Positions 17,501 to 26,214 are shown, counted from the first letter of the stretch. The stretch is 64,000 nucleotides of DNA from Mucilaginibacter flavus (GCF_030409315.1 NZ_JAUFPS010000034.1:95821-159820), one strand, 5' to 3'. Notes: generated from the letters alone by a model not told the origin. Numbers and translations: made by a program.

Positions 17501-17829
17501 AGAGCACCGGTTACTACAACTTCACCCAATTGCTGACTTGAAGCCACCAAAACAACATTTAGTGTAGGGCCATTGGCTGGCAAAGTTTGGGTAACGTAAC
17601 CAATAAAACTGATTGTTAATGAGGAACTTTGTGGTACCGATAAGGAGAACCTTCCGTTAGAATCGGTTTGGGTACCAGTGGTAGTTCCGTTAATCCTCAC
17701 CGATACACCTGGTATCGGCAGGCCATCTTCCCTGGCCGTAACCTTTCCGGTTACGGTATGGTTTTGCGCAAATAGCTGTGAAGCAGCTAACCACAAAATG
17801 CACAAAGTCATTAGTAGACTTTTTTTCAT
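14554..17829 (-). CDS. SusC/RagA-family TonB-linked outer membrane importer
   Basis: A 1091-residue protein. After a signal peptide ending in LFAQ there is a carboxypeptidase-like domain (VTGKVTAREDGLPIPGVSVR, about 24-105). The plug domain follows (about 115-260) with LQ-type sequence GSNFVSGLSGKVAGLEIRQN and VLKGAAATALYGSIGANGVI, both SusC hallmarks. A large beta-barrel ends in MFNLNLKVRF. It imports oligosaccharides captured by the SusD partner, driven by TonB. No ECF sigma/anti-sigma pair or hybrid two-component regulator sits beside it. A 15-bp dyad and an opposing terminator lie in its upstream region. Confidence 0.95.
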   Translation of the reverse strand: MKKSLLMTLCILWLAASQLFAQNHTVTGKVTAREDGLPIPGVSVRINGTTTGTQTDSNGRFSLSVPQSSSLTISFIGYVTQTLPANGPTLNVVLVASSQQLGEVVVTGALGLNRTRNQQAYAAQQVSGDEVSKQRGSNFVSGLSGKVAGLEIRQNNALGGSTNVVLRGTKSILGNNQALFVVDGVPYNNGGSGGGNQGNSNSSSVASGTGGYDYGSPASDINPDDIQSVTVLKGAAATALYGSIGANGVILITTKKVAKGLGITFNTSYGYGAVDKSTLPTYQKQYGGGYGQYYEDPSGYFLYRDINGDGVKDLVDPLTEDASYGHAFDPNLKVYQWDAFSKYSPNYGKATPWVAAANDPTTFFTHPVSNNQSLFITNGGDNGTFKLGYTRNNQTGFMPNSNELKNNLDFSSTYNITNKLTAAASIAYTRTDGKGRYGSGYQSDNILNSFRQWYQVNNDVQELKDQYFASGGKNITWNWASPTNLVPIYWDNPYFIRYQNYETDTRNRYFGNASLNYKATSWLNLLGRVTVDNWSQIQEERRQVGSVGVPSYTRRNLSFNETNFDFLATTDNNITKDLNFKGLLGVNIRKNTYQSIAATTNGGLIVPGIFSLSNSVNTPNAPTESYVPFETDGIFAGATFTWKKMLVLDGTLRRDASSALPSYSNKYYYPSVNLGFTFSELLKEYSWLSYGKVRANYAEVGNGGTPQSTNNYYTITTAINGNPQAYIGTTQNNATLKPERTKAAEAGVEMAFFNNRLGFDFTYYNNKTVNQLIPVTLSTATGYNAAYINSGTIRNRGIELSLNGTPVQTQDFSWKLNVNFTRNRNKVLDLYTDGSGQQATNLQIGSFQGGVSLNATLNHAYGDIRGNGYVDKDGNALATKTGQQVVGTDGYYVLSSSNNVVLGNVNPDWTGGINSSFRYKAFTLSFLVDIKKGGSVFSLDTYYGMDTGLYPETAGKNDLGNPSRNALSAGGGVILPGVTSTGATNTVRADNTGSGLYGYEHNPAAGFVYDAGYVKLREAALAYSFPQSVLSKLGAIKGIDLGVSGRNLWIIHKNTPYTDPEEGLSSGNLQGYQSGAFPTARMFNLNLKVRF

Positions 17830-18006
17830 AAATAAATGAGTTAGTTAATAGTTAAAAACTTAAAACGATAAACCTACAGGAGATTTATAAAATATCAAAT
17901 AAATAAATGTAACATCTCCATTACATAAGTATTTAAATGCAATTATATTATTTTTTATTGAATAAATACTAAAACATTTTGTTCCTTTGTTCGTTCTTAA
18001 CACATG

Positions 18007-18021
18007 ACTAAATCATTTAGT
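18007..18021. promoter_or_regulatory. Operator-like 7-1-7 dyad upstream of SusC
   Basis: ACTAAAT and ATTTAGT flank a single C in perfect symmetry, 178 bp upstream of the SusC start codon. It is a candidate regulator-binding site; the regulator is unknown. Confidence 0.35.
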
Positions 18022-18052
18022 TAATAATAAGACAGTTAATAAAGTTAATTTG

Positions 18053-18092
18053 AACGAGGGAAATACGCGAGGTATTTCCCTCGTTTGTTTTA
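18053..18092 (+). terminator. Strong hairpin oriented as a plus-strand terminator with no gene in front
   Basis: A 14-bp perfect stem forms between 18053-18066 and 18072-18085 with loop GCGAG, followed by TTGTTTTA on the plus strand. No plus-strand gene precedes it for over 4 kb. It could end a small plus-strand RNA or act on the minus strand as a leader hairpin. Confidence 0.55.
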
Positions 18093-18371
18093 TAATACAA
18101 TGCATAAAAAACCGTCTTCAGAAAAAGAAACAGTTCAATTATTGTGATTAGTACAATCTATTGACTTGACCACCTATTAAGGCTACCTTTTTAAAGCAAA
18201 TTATTTTACACCTACAAAACCTTCTATCCCGATTGTCTTTCTTTTAAAAAAGCCCAACCAATCCTCACACCCGTTTAGTTATTATTAATTATTTTAACAA
18301 TAAATACTTCTTCACTTTAAAGAAACAATATTTTTACAATTTTATTTAACTGATAAATAGATGTTTAAACA

Positions 18372-18400
18372 GAAAAGGCCCGCCAATGGCGAGCCTTCTT
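18372..18400 (-). terminator. Terminator after the GH92 gene
   Basis: On the minus strand AAGGCTCGCC (complement of 18388-18397) pairs with GGCGGGCCTT (complement of 18375-18384) across a 3-nt loop, with one G-U pair, followed by TTCT. It lies about 20 bp after the stop codon. Confidence 0.65.
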
Positions 18401-18422
18401 AAAAACAGAACAATATTTGAAA

Positions 18423-20702
18423 TTATTTTTCGTTGCTCATCGAATACGGAGCATCTGCATCCCTGGTTCCACGCTCTTTATTTGGGGTGGCCTGCATATC
18501 AAAATTAAGTTCGGCACCGCCTAATAGACCTTTATGACTTAGCCAGTTATTACTATATGGTTTACCATCAATGGTAAGGCTGTTTACGTATTTGTTATCG
18601 GCGCTGTTGTTTGGGGCGTTAATAACAATCGTTTTACCATTCTCTAAATTAATGGTAACCTTTTTAAATAACGGCGCACCTAACACATACTGGTCGCTTG
18701 CCGGCGTTACCGGGTAAAAGCCCATGGCCGAGAAAATGTACCAGGCCGATGTTTGGCCATTATCCTCATCTCCGCAATAACCATCAGGAGTAGCTTTGTA
18801 AAGTTTGTTCATGGTTTCACGTGCCCAGTACTGGGTTTTCCATGGCTGACCGGCGTGATTGTATAGATAGATCATATGCTGTATAGGCTGGTTACCATGG
18901 GCGTACTGGCCCATGTTGGCTATCTGCATTTCACGAATCTCGTGAATAACGCCACCATAATAGCTGTCATCAAATGTTGGCGGCATGCTGAATACAGAAT
19001 CGAGCTTGGCCGCGAATTGCTGTTTACCACCCACCAGGTTAATTAAACCCTGAATATCGTGGAACACCCCCCAGCTGTAGTGCCAGCTATTACCTTCGGT
19101 AAAGGCATCGCCCCATTTAAACGGATTGAAGGGCGTTTCAAAACTGCCATCCTGGTTTTTACCACGCATTAGCTTGGTAGCAGGGTCGAAAATGTTACGA
19201 TAGTTTTGGCTGCGTTTTTTGTATACTTCAATTTCGGCCTTAGGTTTACCTAATGCTTTACCTAATTGGTAAATGGCAAAATCGTCATAAGCATACTCCA
19301 AAGTACGGGCGGCGTTTTCGTTAATCTTTACGTTGTATGGCACATAACCTAAGGTATTATAGTATTGCACGCCTCTACGGCCTGTTGCATTCGGGCCTTC
19401 ATTATTAGCGCCATGTTTCAGGGCCTGGTATAAAGTTTCGATATCATAACCACGCATGCCTTTTAAATAGGCTTCAGATACTACCGATGCTGAGTTGTTA
19501 CCAATCATACAATCGGCATACCCAGGGCTCGACCACTCGGGCAACCAACCACCTTCTTTATAATCGTTAATCAAGCCTTCCTGCATCTCTTTGTTGATAG
19601 ATGGGTAAACCAGGTTAAGGAACGGATACAACGCCCTGAAGGTATCCCAGAAGCCTGTACCGGCAAATAAATAACCTGGCATTACTTTGCCATTAAACGG
19701 ACTGTAGTGTACTTTTTCGCCTTTGGCATCTACCTCATACATCTTGTTTGGGAAAAACAACATGCGATATAAGCTGGAGTAAAATGTTTTGGTTTGATCA
19801 ACAGTACCACCTTCAACATTTAAACGGCTCAGGGTTTTATTCCAGGTATCTTTTGCTTTTTGGCAGGTTGTTTCAAATTTATCATCACCCAATTCACGTT
19901 TTAAATTCAGTTCGGCCTGCTCAATGCTGATGAATGATGAGGCCACTTTTAAATGAACCTGCTCGCCGTTTTTAGTTTTAAAGGTGATTACCGCGCCGCC
20001 GTGGTCGCCGGTGTATTCCAATGCGCCGTCTTTTTTCCAATCGTGCCAGGTTGAGGCCAGCTCAAAAGGTTTATCTACATAAATAACAAAGTAATCTTTA
20101 AAGTTAGCCGGTACAGCGCCGCTGTTTTTGGTGCTGTAGCCCACAATTTTTTGTTCGCCGGGGATGATCTTTACATATGATCCTTTATCAAAAGCATCAA
20201 TCACAATGTGCGAGCTATCGCTTTTAGGAAAAGTGATCTTGAAGTTAGCCGCGCGCTCGGTTGGGGTAATTTCGGTTGTTACATCATAATCGGCCAGGTA
20301 AACGCTGTAGTAGTAAGGTTTGGCAATCTCGGCCTTATGCGAAAACCAGCTCGCGCGTTCTTTTTCATTCAGCTTTAGCTTACCGGTTTCTGGGAATATA
20401 GAAAACATCCCATAATCATTCATCCACGGCGAAGGCTGGTGGGTTTGCTTAAACCCCAGAATTTTGTCTGAGCTGTAGGTATACTGCCAGCCATCGCCCA
20501 TTTTACCGGTTTGGGGCGTCCAAAAGTTCATGCCCCAAGGCAGGGCTATTGCCGGGTAAGTGTTACCGTTTGATAACGATGGCTTTGAATCGGTACCCAT
20601 TAGCGGGTTGATCAAATCTACCGGGCTACTGATAGGTGTGCTTTGCTGCGCCACGCCTGCGAGCGGTAAAAGCGCCAAAGCCAGTTGAATTAGTTTTTTC
20701 AT
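18423..20702 (-). CDS. GH92 alpha-1,2-mannosidase, secreted
   Basis: A 759-residue protein with signal peptide MKKLIQLALALLPLAGVAQQ. The N-terminal beta-sandwich has VDLINPLMGTDSKPSLSNGN, YPAIALPWGMNFWTPQTG and GFKQTHQPSPWMNDYG. The (alpha/alpha)6 domain has GTGFWDTFRALYPFLNLVYP, WLPEWSSPGYADCMIGNNSA and the catalytic region GYCGDEDNGQTSAWYIFSAMGFYPVTP. GH92 enzymes are calcium-dependent exo-mannosidases acting on N-glycans or yeast mannan. Together with SusC/SusD this suggests a mannose-rich glycan locus. The next upstream gene in the same direction lies 101 bp away. Confidence 0.95.
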   Translation of the reverse strand: MKKLIQLALALLPLAGVAQQSTPISSPVDLINPLMGTDSKPSLSNGNTYPAIALPWGMNFWTPQTGKMGDGWQYTYSSDKILGFKQTHQPSPWMNDYGMFSIFPETGKLKLNEKERASWFSHKAEIAKPYYYSVYLADYDVTTEITPTERAANFKITFPKSDSSHIVIDAFDKGSYVKIIPGEQKIVGYSTKNSGAVPANFKDYFVIYVDKPFELASTWHDWKKDGALEYTGDHGGAVITFKTKNGEQVHLKVASSFISIEQAELNLKRELGDDKFETTCQKAKDTWNKTLSRLNVEGGTVDQTKTFYSSLYRMLFFPNKMYEVDAKGEKVHYSPFNGKVMPGYLFAGTGFWDTFRALYPFLNLVYPSINKEMQEGLINDYKEGGWLPEWSSPGYADCMIGNNSASVVSEAYLKGMRGYDIETLYQALKHGANNEGPNATGRRGVQYYNTLGYVPYNVKINENAARTLEYAYDDFAIYQLGKALGKPKAEIEVYKKRSQNYRNIFDPATKLMRGKNQDGSFETPFNPFKWGDAFTEGNSWHYSWGVFHDIQGLINLVGGKQQFAAKLDSVFSMPPTFDDSYYGGVIHEIREMQIANMGQYAHGNQPIQHMIYLYNHAGQPWKTQYWARETMNKLYKATPDGYCGDEDNGQTSAWYIFSAMGFYPVTPASDQYVLGAPLFKKVTINLENGKTIVINAPNNSADNKYVNSLTIDGKPYSNNWLSHKGLLGGAELNFDMQATPNKERGTRDADAPYSMSNEK

Positions 20703-20803
20703 TATTTATATTGATTCGTCTGTTTGTTTTCAAGTATAAAAACTCCCGCACATGAAAATTCATGCACGAGAGCATAGTAATCAACCTTTCTCAAAGGTTT
20801 CTT

Positions 20804-22984
20804 TTACCAATTCAAATTAACCTTTATGCCATCCGGGCTATTGGCAAAACCCAGGTATAAGGTATTTGATGAGGTATCCCATGTTGTTTTAACATCGGCA
20901 ATAACTTGTCCCTTGCTATCGGTAACTACAATTTGTTTTGGCTGCACTGGCAATAGCACCCTGGCGCTATTTAATGTTTTAACCGGGCTTTTGGCAATAA
21001 ACGAGTAACTATTGGGCGTTACCCCTTCACTGTAAATTCTTGATGCCGATGTTAAAACCTGGGGTATATTTTTGTTTGCCACGCGCGCCAGATCAATTAA
21101 TAATGATTGCTCGCCGGGATTAACAACCTTATTAGCCAGCACCGGCAGCTGCGGATCAAAAAGATCAATAACAGGTCCTTTTACGGTGTAAGGTTTGCTA
21201 TCGGCGTTTTCATCCAATACAGATATAATATCGTACGGACCACGCTCAAGGTAAAGGCTATTTTTAAAGCTGAGTTCACCAGCATGGGCGTCTTTTTCAT
21301 AAGCTTGTTTTACAGTGCTGATGTACGCGCTATCCTTACCTGTTTGCAAAACGTATTCTTTAGGATTTTGGCGCATTACATAAACCGCGCCTTTACCTAC
21401 CTTAAATTGTTGGTTGGTTTTTGTTGGGTTGATGCCAAGCAATTTAAATAAATGCTGCGATGGGGCGGTAAATTTATTCCCCTTGGTATCCCACCACTCC
21501 ATTACCGATTGGTAGGGATCATCATCCCGGCCGCAATAAATTAAAACGCCACCTTGTTTTACCCAGGCTGTTAACTGCTGATGGATAGCTGCAGATACCG
21601 GTTTCATATTGGCATAGCTAATCACCAAAACTTTAATGTTTTTTAATGATGCCGCGTATTGTAGGTTTTCCATATGTACAGTTTGTACCGGTACGCCACG
21701 CTTTAACAGCGGCAGGGTTTGCCCGTAAAAATTGGAAAACTGCGGATCATCATAACCGTTATGCGTTGGGAAGCGCTGAAACATCAATGTGTTACTCATT
21801 AACACCCCAATACCGTTAACGCCCGTTACTTTATTGACTGATGGCGGCATGCTGTTTAAAGCATTCACCATAATTTGCATTTGGGTAGAGTAATACTGTG
21901 GAATCAACGTTTTTTCATTTGTACCGGCCACCTTGTAGGGATGGGTATAAATACGTTCGGGCCAGGGCATTACTTCGTAATCTGATACGATTGGGTATAA
22001 CAACTTGGCCGTAAAGGTTGCCTGGTAATTGCGTTTGTAATCGGCCCAGTCTTTTTCCCGGTCTTCAATAGGATCTGTCAAAAAAAACATTTTACGGCCG
22101 GTTGGCGCGGTCATAGATACCATGGAGCCGTACTCCAGGTAGGCGTTTTCAAATACGCGTTCTTTTTGCAAACCGTTAAAGTATGTTGGCTCGCGCGAAG
22201 TACCCGTCCACACCTGGGCTATATAACCATCAATCCCCGGCAATGAAGCCAAACTGGCCTCCGGACTAACAATTTGCCACGATGAATAATTTACCAGCGA
22301 ATGGGTAGCAATAAAAACCTTAATATTGACGCCCTTACTTTTACCATAAGCTTTGGCGTACGATGATACCTGTTTAATGGCATCAAAATACAAGTGATAC
22401 TTTAATTTGCTGGATAGGTAAGTATTCTCGGCCGATGCATCCTGCGGTTTCCAGGGAAAGCCGTAAAAGGTTTGCCATTGTTGCTTAAAGCCCGCGCTGT
22501 AACCGGCACGTGCCCAAAATTCCGGCTCCTCTAAAAATATATTGGTAATGCCGGCGTCGATAACCCTTTTTACCACGGCGGTTTTCATGTACTCAATAAA
22601 CGAGGCATCGGGTACTACGTAGGGCATATCCTTACCATGAAAAATGGTATCGCCTTTCATAGTAACCTGGCCTACGCCAAGGTGGTTTTTGCCATCCCAT
22701 TTACCTAAAAAGTAGTCTTTATAATCGCCCCAGGCTATGCCGGTCATGAAATTGGTTTGATAGCCATGATCGCGCCAGGTTTGTACGCGTTGCTCAAAGG
22801 ACATGCCCGGCCGGTCGTTTACGCCGTACACAATGGCGATATCAGCTCTTACATCAATTTCGGGCATCCAGGGACTGGCGGTCTGAAAAGCGGTTTTTTC
22901 TTTTACAGTGTCCCCCAACTTTTCCTGGGCAAGCGCCCCCATAGAAAGCGCTGCCAGAAAACAGGTACTAAAAAAATGTTTCAT
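20804..22984 (-). CDS. Secreted TIM-barrel-like protein, possible uncharacterised glycoside hydrolase
   Basis: A 726-residue protein with signal peptide MKHFFSTCFLAALSMGALAQ. I do not recognise the family. Residues of about 45-400 look like a (beta/alpha)8 barrel: ADIAIVYGVNDRPGMSFEQR, FMTGIAWGDYKDYFLGKWDG, GITNIFLEEPEFWARAGYS and LPGIDGYIAQVWTGTSR. The acidic LEEPE strand end is a plausible catalytic site. Residues of about 400-520 resemble the class I amidotransferase-like trimerisation domain of beta-galactosidases (RGVPVQTVHMENLQYAASLK, VLVISYANMKP, WVKQGGVLIYCGRDDD). The C-terminal 200 residues look beta-rich. Its position beside GH92 and SusC/SusD supports a role in glycan breakdown. 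The activity is unassigned. Confidence 0.6.
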   Translation of the reverse strand: MKHFFSTCFLAALSMGALAQEKLGDTVKEKTAFQTASPWMPEIDVRADIAIVYGVNDRPGMSFEQRVQTWRDHGYQTNFMTGIAWGDYKDYFLGKWDGKNHLGVGQVTMKGDTIFHGKDMPYVVPDASFIEYMKTAVVKRVIDAGITNIFLEEPEFWARAGYSAGFKQQWQTFYGFPWKPQDASAENTYLSSKLKYHLYFDAIKQVSSYAKAYGKSKGVNIKVFIATHSLVNYSSWQIVSPEASLASLPGIDGYIAQVWTGTSREPTYFNGLQKERVFENAYLEYGSMVSMTAPTGRKMFFLTDPIEDREKDWADYKRNYQATFTAKLLYPIVSDYEVMPWPERIYTHPYKVAGTNEKTLIPQYYSTQMQIMVNALNSMPPSVNKVTGVNGIGVLMSNTLMFQRFPTHNGYDDPQFSNFYGQTLPLLKRGVPVQTVHMENLQYAASLKNIKVLVISYANMKPVSAAIHQQLTAWVKQGGVLIYCGRDDDPYQSVMEWWDTKGNKFTAPSQHLFKLLGINPTKTNQQFKVGKGAVYVMRQNPKEYVLQTGKDSAYISTVKQAYEKDAHAGELSFKNSLYLERGPYDIISVLDENADSKPYTVKGPVIDLFDPQLPVLANKVVNPGEQSLLIDLARVANKNIPQVLTSASRIYSEGVTPNSYSFIAKSPVKTLNSARVLLPVQPKQIVVTDSKGQVIADVKTTWDTSSNTLYLGFANSPDGIKVNLNW

Positions 22985-23164
22985 AGGTGTTTATAGGGCG
23001 ATATCTTAACGGCATTAGCAACAATTACCTTATCGTTAATCACAACTAAAACCGTTTAGATGCGCTAATCTATGCTTTTTTTAACATCTGCAAGCATCTG
23101 AAATGATTTAATTGATGTTTGTTACAAAGCAACGTTTATCAACATCAAAAACAAACGCCTTTAA

Positions 23165-23205
23165 AATCAAAAAGCCCCGTGTTTTACAACACAGGGCTTT
23201 TTGAT
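23165..23205. terminator. Long bidirectional terminator after the Spy-like gene
   Basis: AATCAAAAAGCCCCGTGTT (23165-23183) pairs with the complementary run ending near 23205 with one mismatched position, and the stem is flanked by A and T tracts. It lies 16 bp beyond the stop codon of the minus-strand gene at 23222. Confidence 0.85.
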
Positions 23206-23221
23206 TTTGCTTTAGCAATGC

Positions 23222-23596
23222 TTATTTAGGAGCACTCCAGCCGTCGCTCCAACCGTTACCGCCAGAATCTTTGGCACCTTTTACCAGCGCATCGTATTTT
23301 GCACCCTGGGCAGGTGTTAACACGCCTTTAATTTGTTTAATAGTGCTTGTGCGCAACGGCTCAATAGCTACCAGCATTTTGGTGTTATCGCCTTTATTTT
23401 CTGCTTTAATTTTATCAAACTTAGCCGATGATGCGGTGTAGATTGCAGCAATTTTTTTGCATTGCGGATCGGTTAACTTTAACTTTTTCTGCAACTCCAT
23501 AGCCTTTTCTTCGGGCTTGCTGGCTGCATGCATCTGGGCGTTGCTTACTGTTGTTATTCCCAAAAACAGGAAGCATAATAAAAGCAGTTTCTTCAT
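23222..23596 (-). CDS. Spy/CpxP-like periplasmic protein with LTxxQ motifs
   Basis: A 124-residue protein with signal peptide ending VSNAQ. It is helical and contains two LTxxQ motifs, LTDPQ (about 41-45) and LTPAQ (about 93-97), as in Spy/CpxP proteins that act as periplasmic chaperones or envelope-stress sensors. The C-terminus is Gly/Ser/Trp-rich (NGWSDGWSAPK). It lies 102 bp downstream of the CRTAC1-like gene with no terminator between, so it may be co-transcribed. Confidence 0.7.
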   Translation of the reverse strand: MKKLLLLCFLFLGITTVSNAQMHAASKPEEKAMELQKKLKLTDPQCKKIAAIYTASSAKFDKIKAENKGDNTKMLVAIEPLRTSTIKQIKGVLTPAQGAKYDALVKGAKDSGGNGWSDGWSAPK

Positions 23597-23698
23597 TTTT
23601 TTAATCAGATTTAGTGTTGTTATTGATTTTACCTTAAAGGTACTTCAATTATTTAAAATACCTGCAAGGTTTGTAATAGAAGTATTACAAATCAACCA

Positions 23699-25945
23699 CT
23701 ATTTTGTTTGGGCCGTCATTGCGGGCATACATGTGGCCATATCCTGTTTATCAATAAAGGTTAATTTATTTAAGTGAGTTACTTTATATTCACTTGCACC
23801 TTCGGTAATTTGCAGGAACTGGTTAGGCGCTACATTGGTAAAATGCTGCACGGTATTGCTTCCGGCCCATTTTATTTCAATATCGTCGATAATTTTTGCC
23901 TGCCCAATACCCATTTCCTGGCGCAAAGGCGATGAACCAAAGCTGCCGCCCGAGTTTACATCTTTATAAACGCTCCGTTGAACTCCATTTTCTACAAAGG
24001 TTAATTTGATATGACTGCCTATGGCCGCCCTGTTGGCTTTTACACCATTAAGCTTTAAGCTTATCCAGTTGTTATTATCGGTACGTGGGTTAAGGTATAA
24101 TGAGCTGGTGTATGAATCGCCTATGTAAGCGCCGCCCATTTGCGCGTATATATCCTGGTTGCCGGTGTTTCTGAAATCGGCAAAGGCCACGCCATGGCCC
24201 TTTTGCAGGTTACCGGTACGCGATGAGTTTGTAATATCAACAAACCTTTTACCATCAACATTTTTGAAAAGCTTATTGGGTACCAACGATCTGAAATCGG
24301 GGTTTCCTGTACCGAAATACATATCCAGGTAGCCGTCGTTATCAATATCGCCAAAATTACCACCCATGCTGTACACTACTTTATCTAACCCTGCTTCTTT
24401 GGTTACATTGGTAAAAGTACCATCGTGGTTGTTTTTATACAGGAACACGTTACCGGCATCTTTAACGGGTTTGCCCACCGCCGCGGCAGCGCTGTAATAT
24501 CCCAATGTATGATCAAAATTATAATCGCTTACTAGTATGTCCTGCCAGCCATCATTGTTATAGTCATAAAACCAAGTAGTAAATGTGCGCTCTTTATTGT
24601 TTGCCAAACCGGCCTTGCGGGTAACATCTTCAAAATCTACCTTGCCATTTTTAAGGCCTTTGTTTTTTAGCAGGTATTTTTCTCCGGTCATAGTCGAAAT
24701 AAATATATCGGCAAAGCCATCATTATTATAATCGGCAGAGGTTACGCCTTTTACAAACGATAAAATATTGCAATGTGCCGACTCTGTAACATTTGTAAAC
24801 GTACCATTATGGTTGTTGATAAACAGCTTGCAGGTTTGCGCATTTACATCAAGTGACTGAGTAGATGCCTCGGCCCCTACAAAAACATCCAGCCAGCCGT
24901 CATTATTAAAATCGGCCCAGGTGGCGGTTTGCGTAGGTTGAAAATAAAGCAGGCCGCTTGGAATGGTTACATCGGTAAATGTTCCATCGCCATTGTTGCG
25001 TAATAACGAGCTGGGCTGGTTGCCAAACCCTTTGGTAAGCCAGGCGCCGCGCAATACAAACAAATCAATATTGCCATCATTATTATAATCTGTTTGCTGA
25101 ATATTTAGCCCCCCGGTTATTCCTTTTAAACCGCTTTGTTCGGTGCGGTCGGTAAAGGTCCCGTCTTTATTATTCTGAAAATAGTGCATCGGGTCGCTCA
25201 GGTCCCATCCCGATGTAATGATATCCAGGTAGCCGTCGTTATTATAATCATCTACGGCTACGCCACCTGCGCGGCCATTGATGTTAACGCCCAAACTTTT
25301 GGCTATATCTTTAAAGGGCTTTATGCTGGCAACGCTATCGGCATTTAAACCGGGAATCAGCAATTCTTTCGGTACTTTTTGGGGATACTCGCCCAAAGTC
25401 ATATAAGCGATATTGATAAGCCATTTTGATTCCAGGTCATCGGGGTGCATTTTTAGCATTAATGTATAGGTTTCAATAGCTTTTCTTGATCCTGTCTGAA
25501 TTTTGTGTACGCCATCATCCTTAATAGGGAAAATACACGATGATCCTGTATGGTTAAGCATGCAATTGCTCCGTTCGCCCAGGCGCATATAAGCTATGGC
25601 TATATCAGGAAGAATTTGCGTGGTCGACATGTAATCCATTTTGTCAATCAGCTCTTCATAAATCCCCACTGCTTCCTGTTCTTTTCCTTTTTTTAACAGC
25701 AATCCTGCCTTTGAGCTCAAAATGTAATTGCTTTGCATGCCGGGATCAGACCGGAGTAAGGAATCGCAGAAAGCGATTTTAGCTTCGGGGTTAAACGGGT
25801 TGGATATTTTATAGTTTTGGCGGCTTATTTGTTGAAGTAACTGAATCATATCCTCATGCGATGAGGTTTTGCTGGATGCTATGATGGTAAAGCCCAGCGC
25901 TCCGAAAAGCACTACTGCAACGGCTATTTTTATGGTATTTTTCAT
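23699..25945 (-). CDS. CRTAC1-type VCBS/FG-GAP repeat protein with N-terminal TPR
   Basis: A 748-residue exported protein with an N-terminal hydrophobic anchor (VAVVLFGALGFTIIASS). Residues of about 35-190 are helical, TPR-like. From about 215 there are seven or so FG-GAP/VCBS repeats with Ca2+-binding motifs such as DYNNDGYLDI, DYNNDGNIDL, DFNNDGWLDV and DIDNDGYLDM, predicting a seven-blade propeller. The C-terminus carries an ASPIC/UnbV-type domain (NRAAIGSHIKL, GSSPLRQEMGIG). CRTAC1-like proteins are common in Bacteroidota glycan loci, with unclear function. It lies upstream of the Spy-like gene, on the same strand. Confidence 0.85.
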   Translation of the reverse strand: MKNTIKIAVAVVLFGALGFTIIASSKTSSHEDMIQLLQQISRQNYKISNPFNPEAKIAFCDSLLRSDPGMQSNYILSSKAGLLLKKGKEQEAVGIYEELIDKMDYMSTTQILPDIAIAYMRLGERSNCMLNHTGSSCIFPIKDDGVHKIQTGSRKAIETYTLMLKMHPDDLESKWLINIAYMTLGEYPQKVPKELLIPGLNADSVASIKPFKDIAKSLGVNINGRAGGVAVDDYNNDGYLDIITSGWDLSDPMHYFQNNKDGTFTDRTEQSGLKGITGGLNIQQTDYNNDGNIDLFVLRGAWLTKGFGNQPSSLLRNNGDGTFTDVTIPSGLLYFQPTQTATWADFNNDGWLDVFVGAEASTQSLDVNAQTCKLFINNHNGTFTNVTESAHCNILSFVKGVTSADYNNDGFADIFISTMTGEKYLLKNKGLKNGKVDFEDVTRKAGLANNKERTFTTWFYDYNNDGWQDILVSDYNFDHTLGYYSAAAAVGKPVKDAGNVFLYKNNHDGTFTNVTKEAGLDKVVYSMGGNFGDIDNDGYLDMYFGTGNPDFRSLVPNKLFKNVDGKRFVDITNSSRTGNLQKGHGVAFADFRNTGNQDIYAQMGGAYIGDSYTSSLYLNPRTDNNNWISLKLNGVKANRAAIGSHIKLTFVENGVQRSVYKDVNSGGSFGSSPLRQEMGIGQAKIIDDIEIKWAGSNTVQHFTNVAPNQFLQITEGASEYKVTHLNKLTFIDKQDMATCMPAMTAQTK

Positions 25946-26162
25946 TGGAAATTAAATTTGTGTGATAACACCGCGGGCGGGTTATTTAGTTTAATGGCAC
26001 TTATGGCAACCGGCAATCGTAAACAGATGCTTATTCCTGTTTATGAACCTTGGCTGTTCATTGTCATAAATTAATTCAGATAATTAAGGCTACTCTATCC
26101 GTAGATGGTTCATGCTAATCAAAATATGACAGGCAACAAATACCAACATTGAATAATAAAAA

Positions 26163-26192
26163 CAAGCCTGTTGCAACAACAGGTTATTCTTA
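26163..26192 (-). terminator. Terminator after the 182-residue protein gene
   Basis: On the minus strand CCTGTTG and CAACAGG pair around a TTG loop and are followed by CTTGTTTTTATT. It lies 25 bp beyond the stop codon at 26215. Confidence 0.6.
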
Positions 26193-26214
26193 ACGGATTA
26201 AAGAGAAAGAAGAA

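Larger units (their letters stand above)
17830..18422. other. Long intergenic region upstream of SusC
   Basis: This 593-bp AT-rich stretch contains no credible ORF. It holds a perfect dyad ACTAAAT-C-ATTTAGT (18007-18021), a strong hairpin with a plus-strand T-rich tail (18053-18090), and the terminator of the GH92 gene (18372-18400). SusC transcription (minus) must begin within it. Confidence 0.7.

Noticed and set aside
20783..20800. Terminator after the unknown barrel gene
   Set aside because: AACCTTT/AAAGGTT forms only a short stem, and the minus strand downstream is not T-rich.
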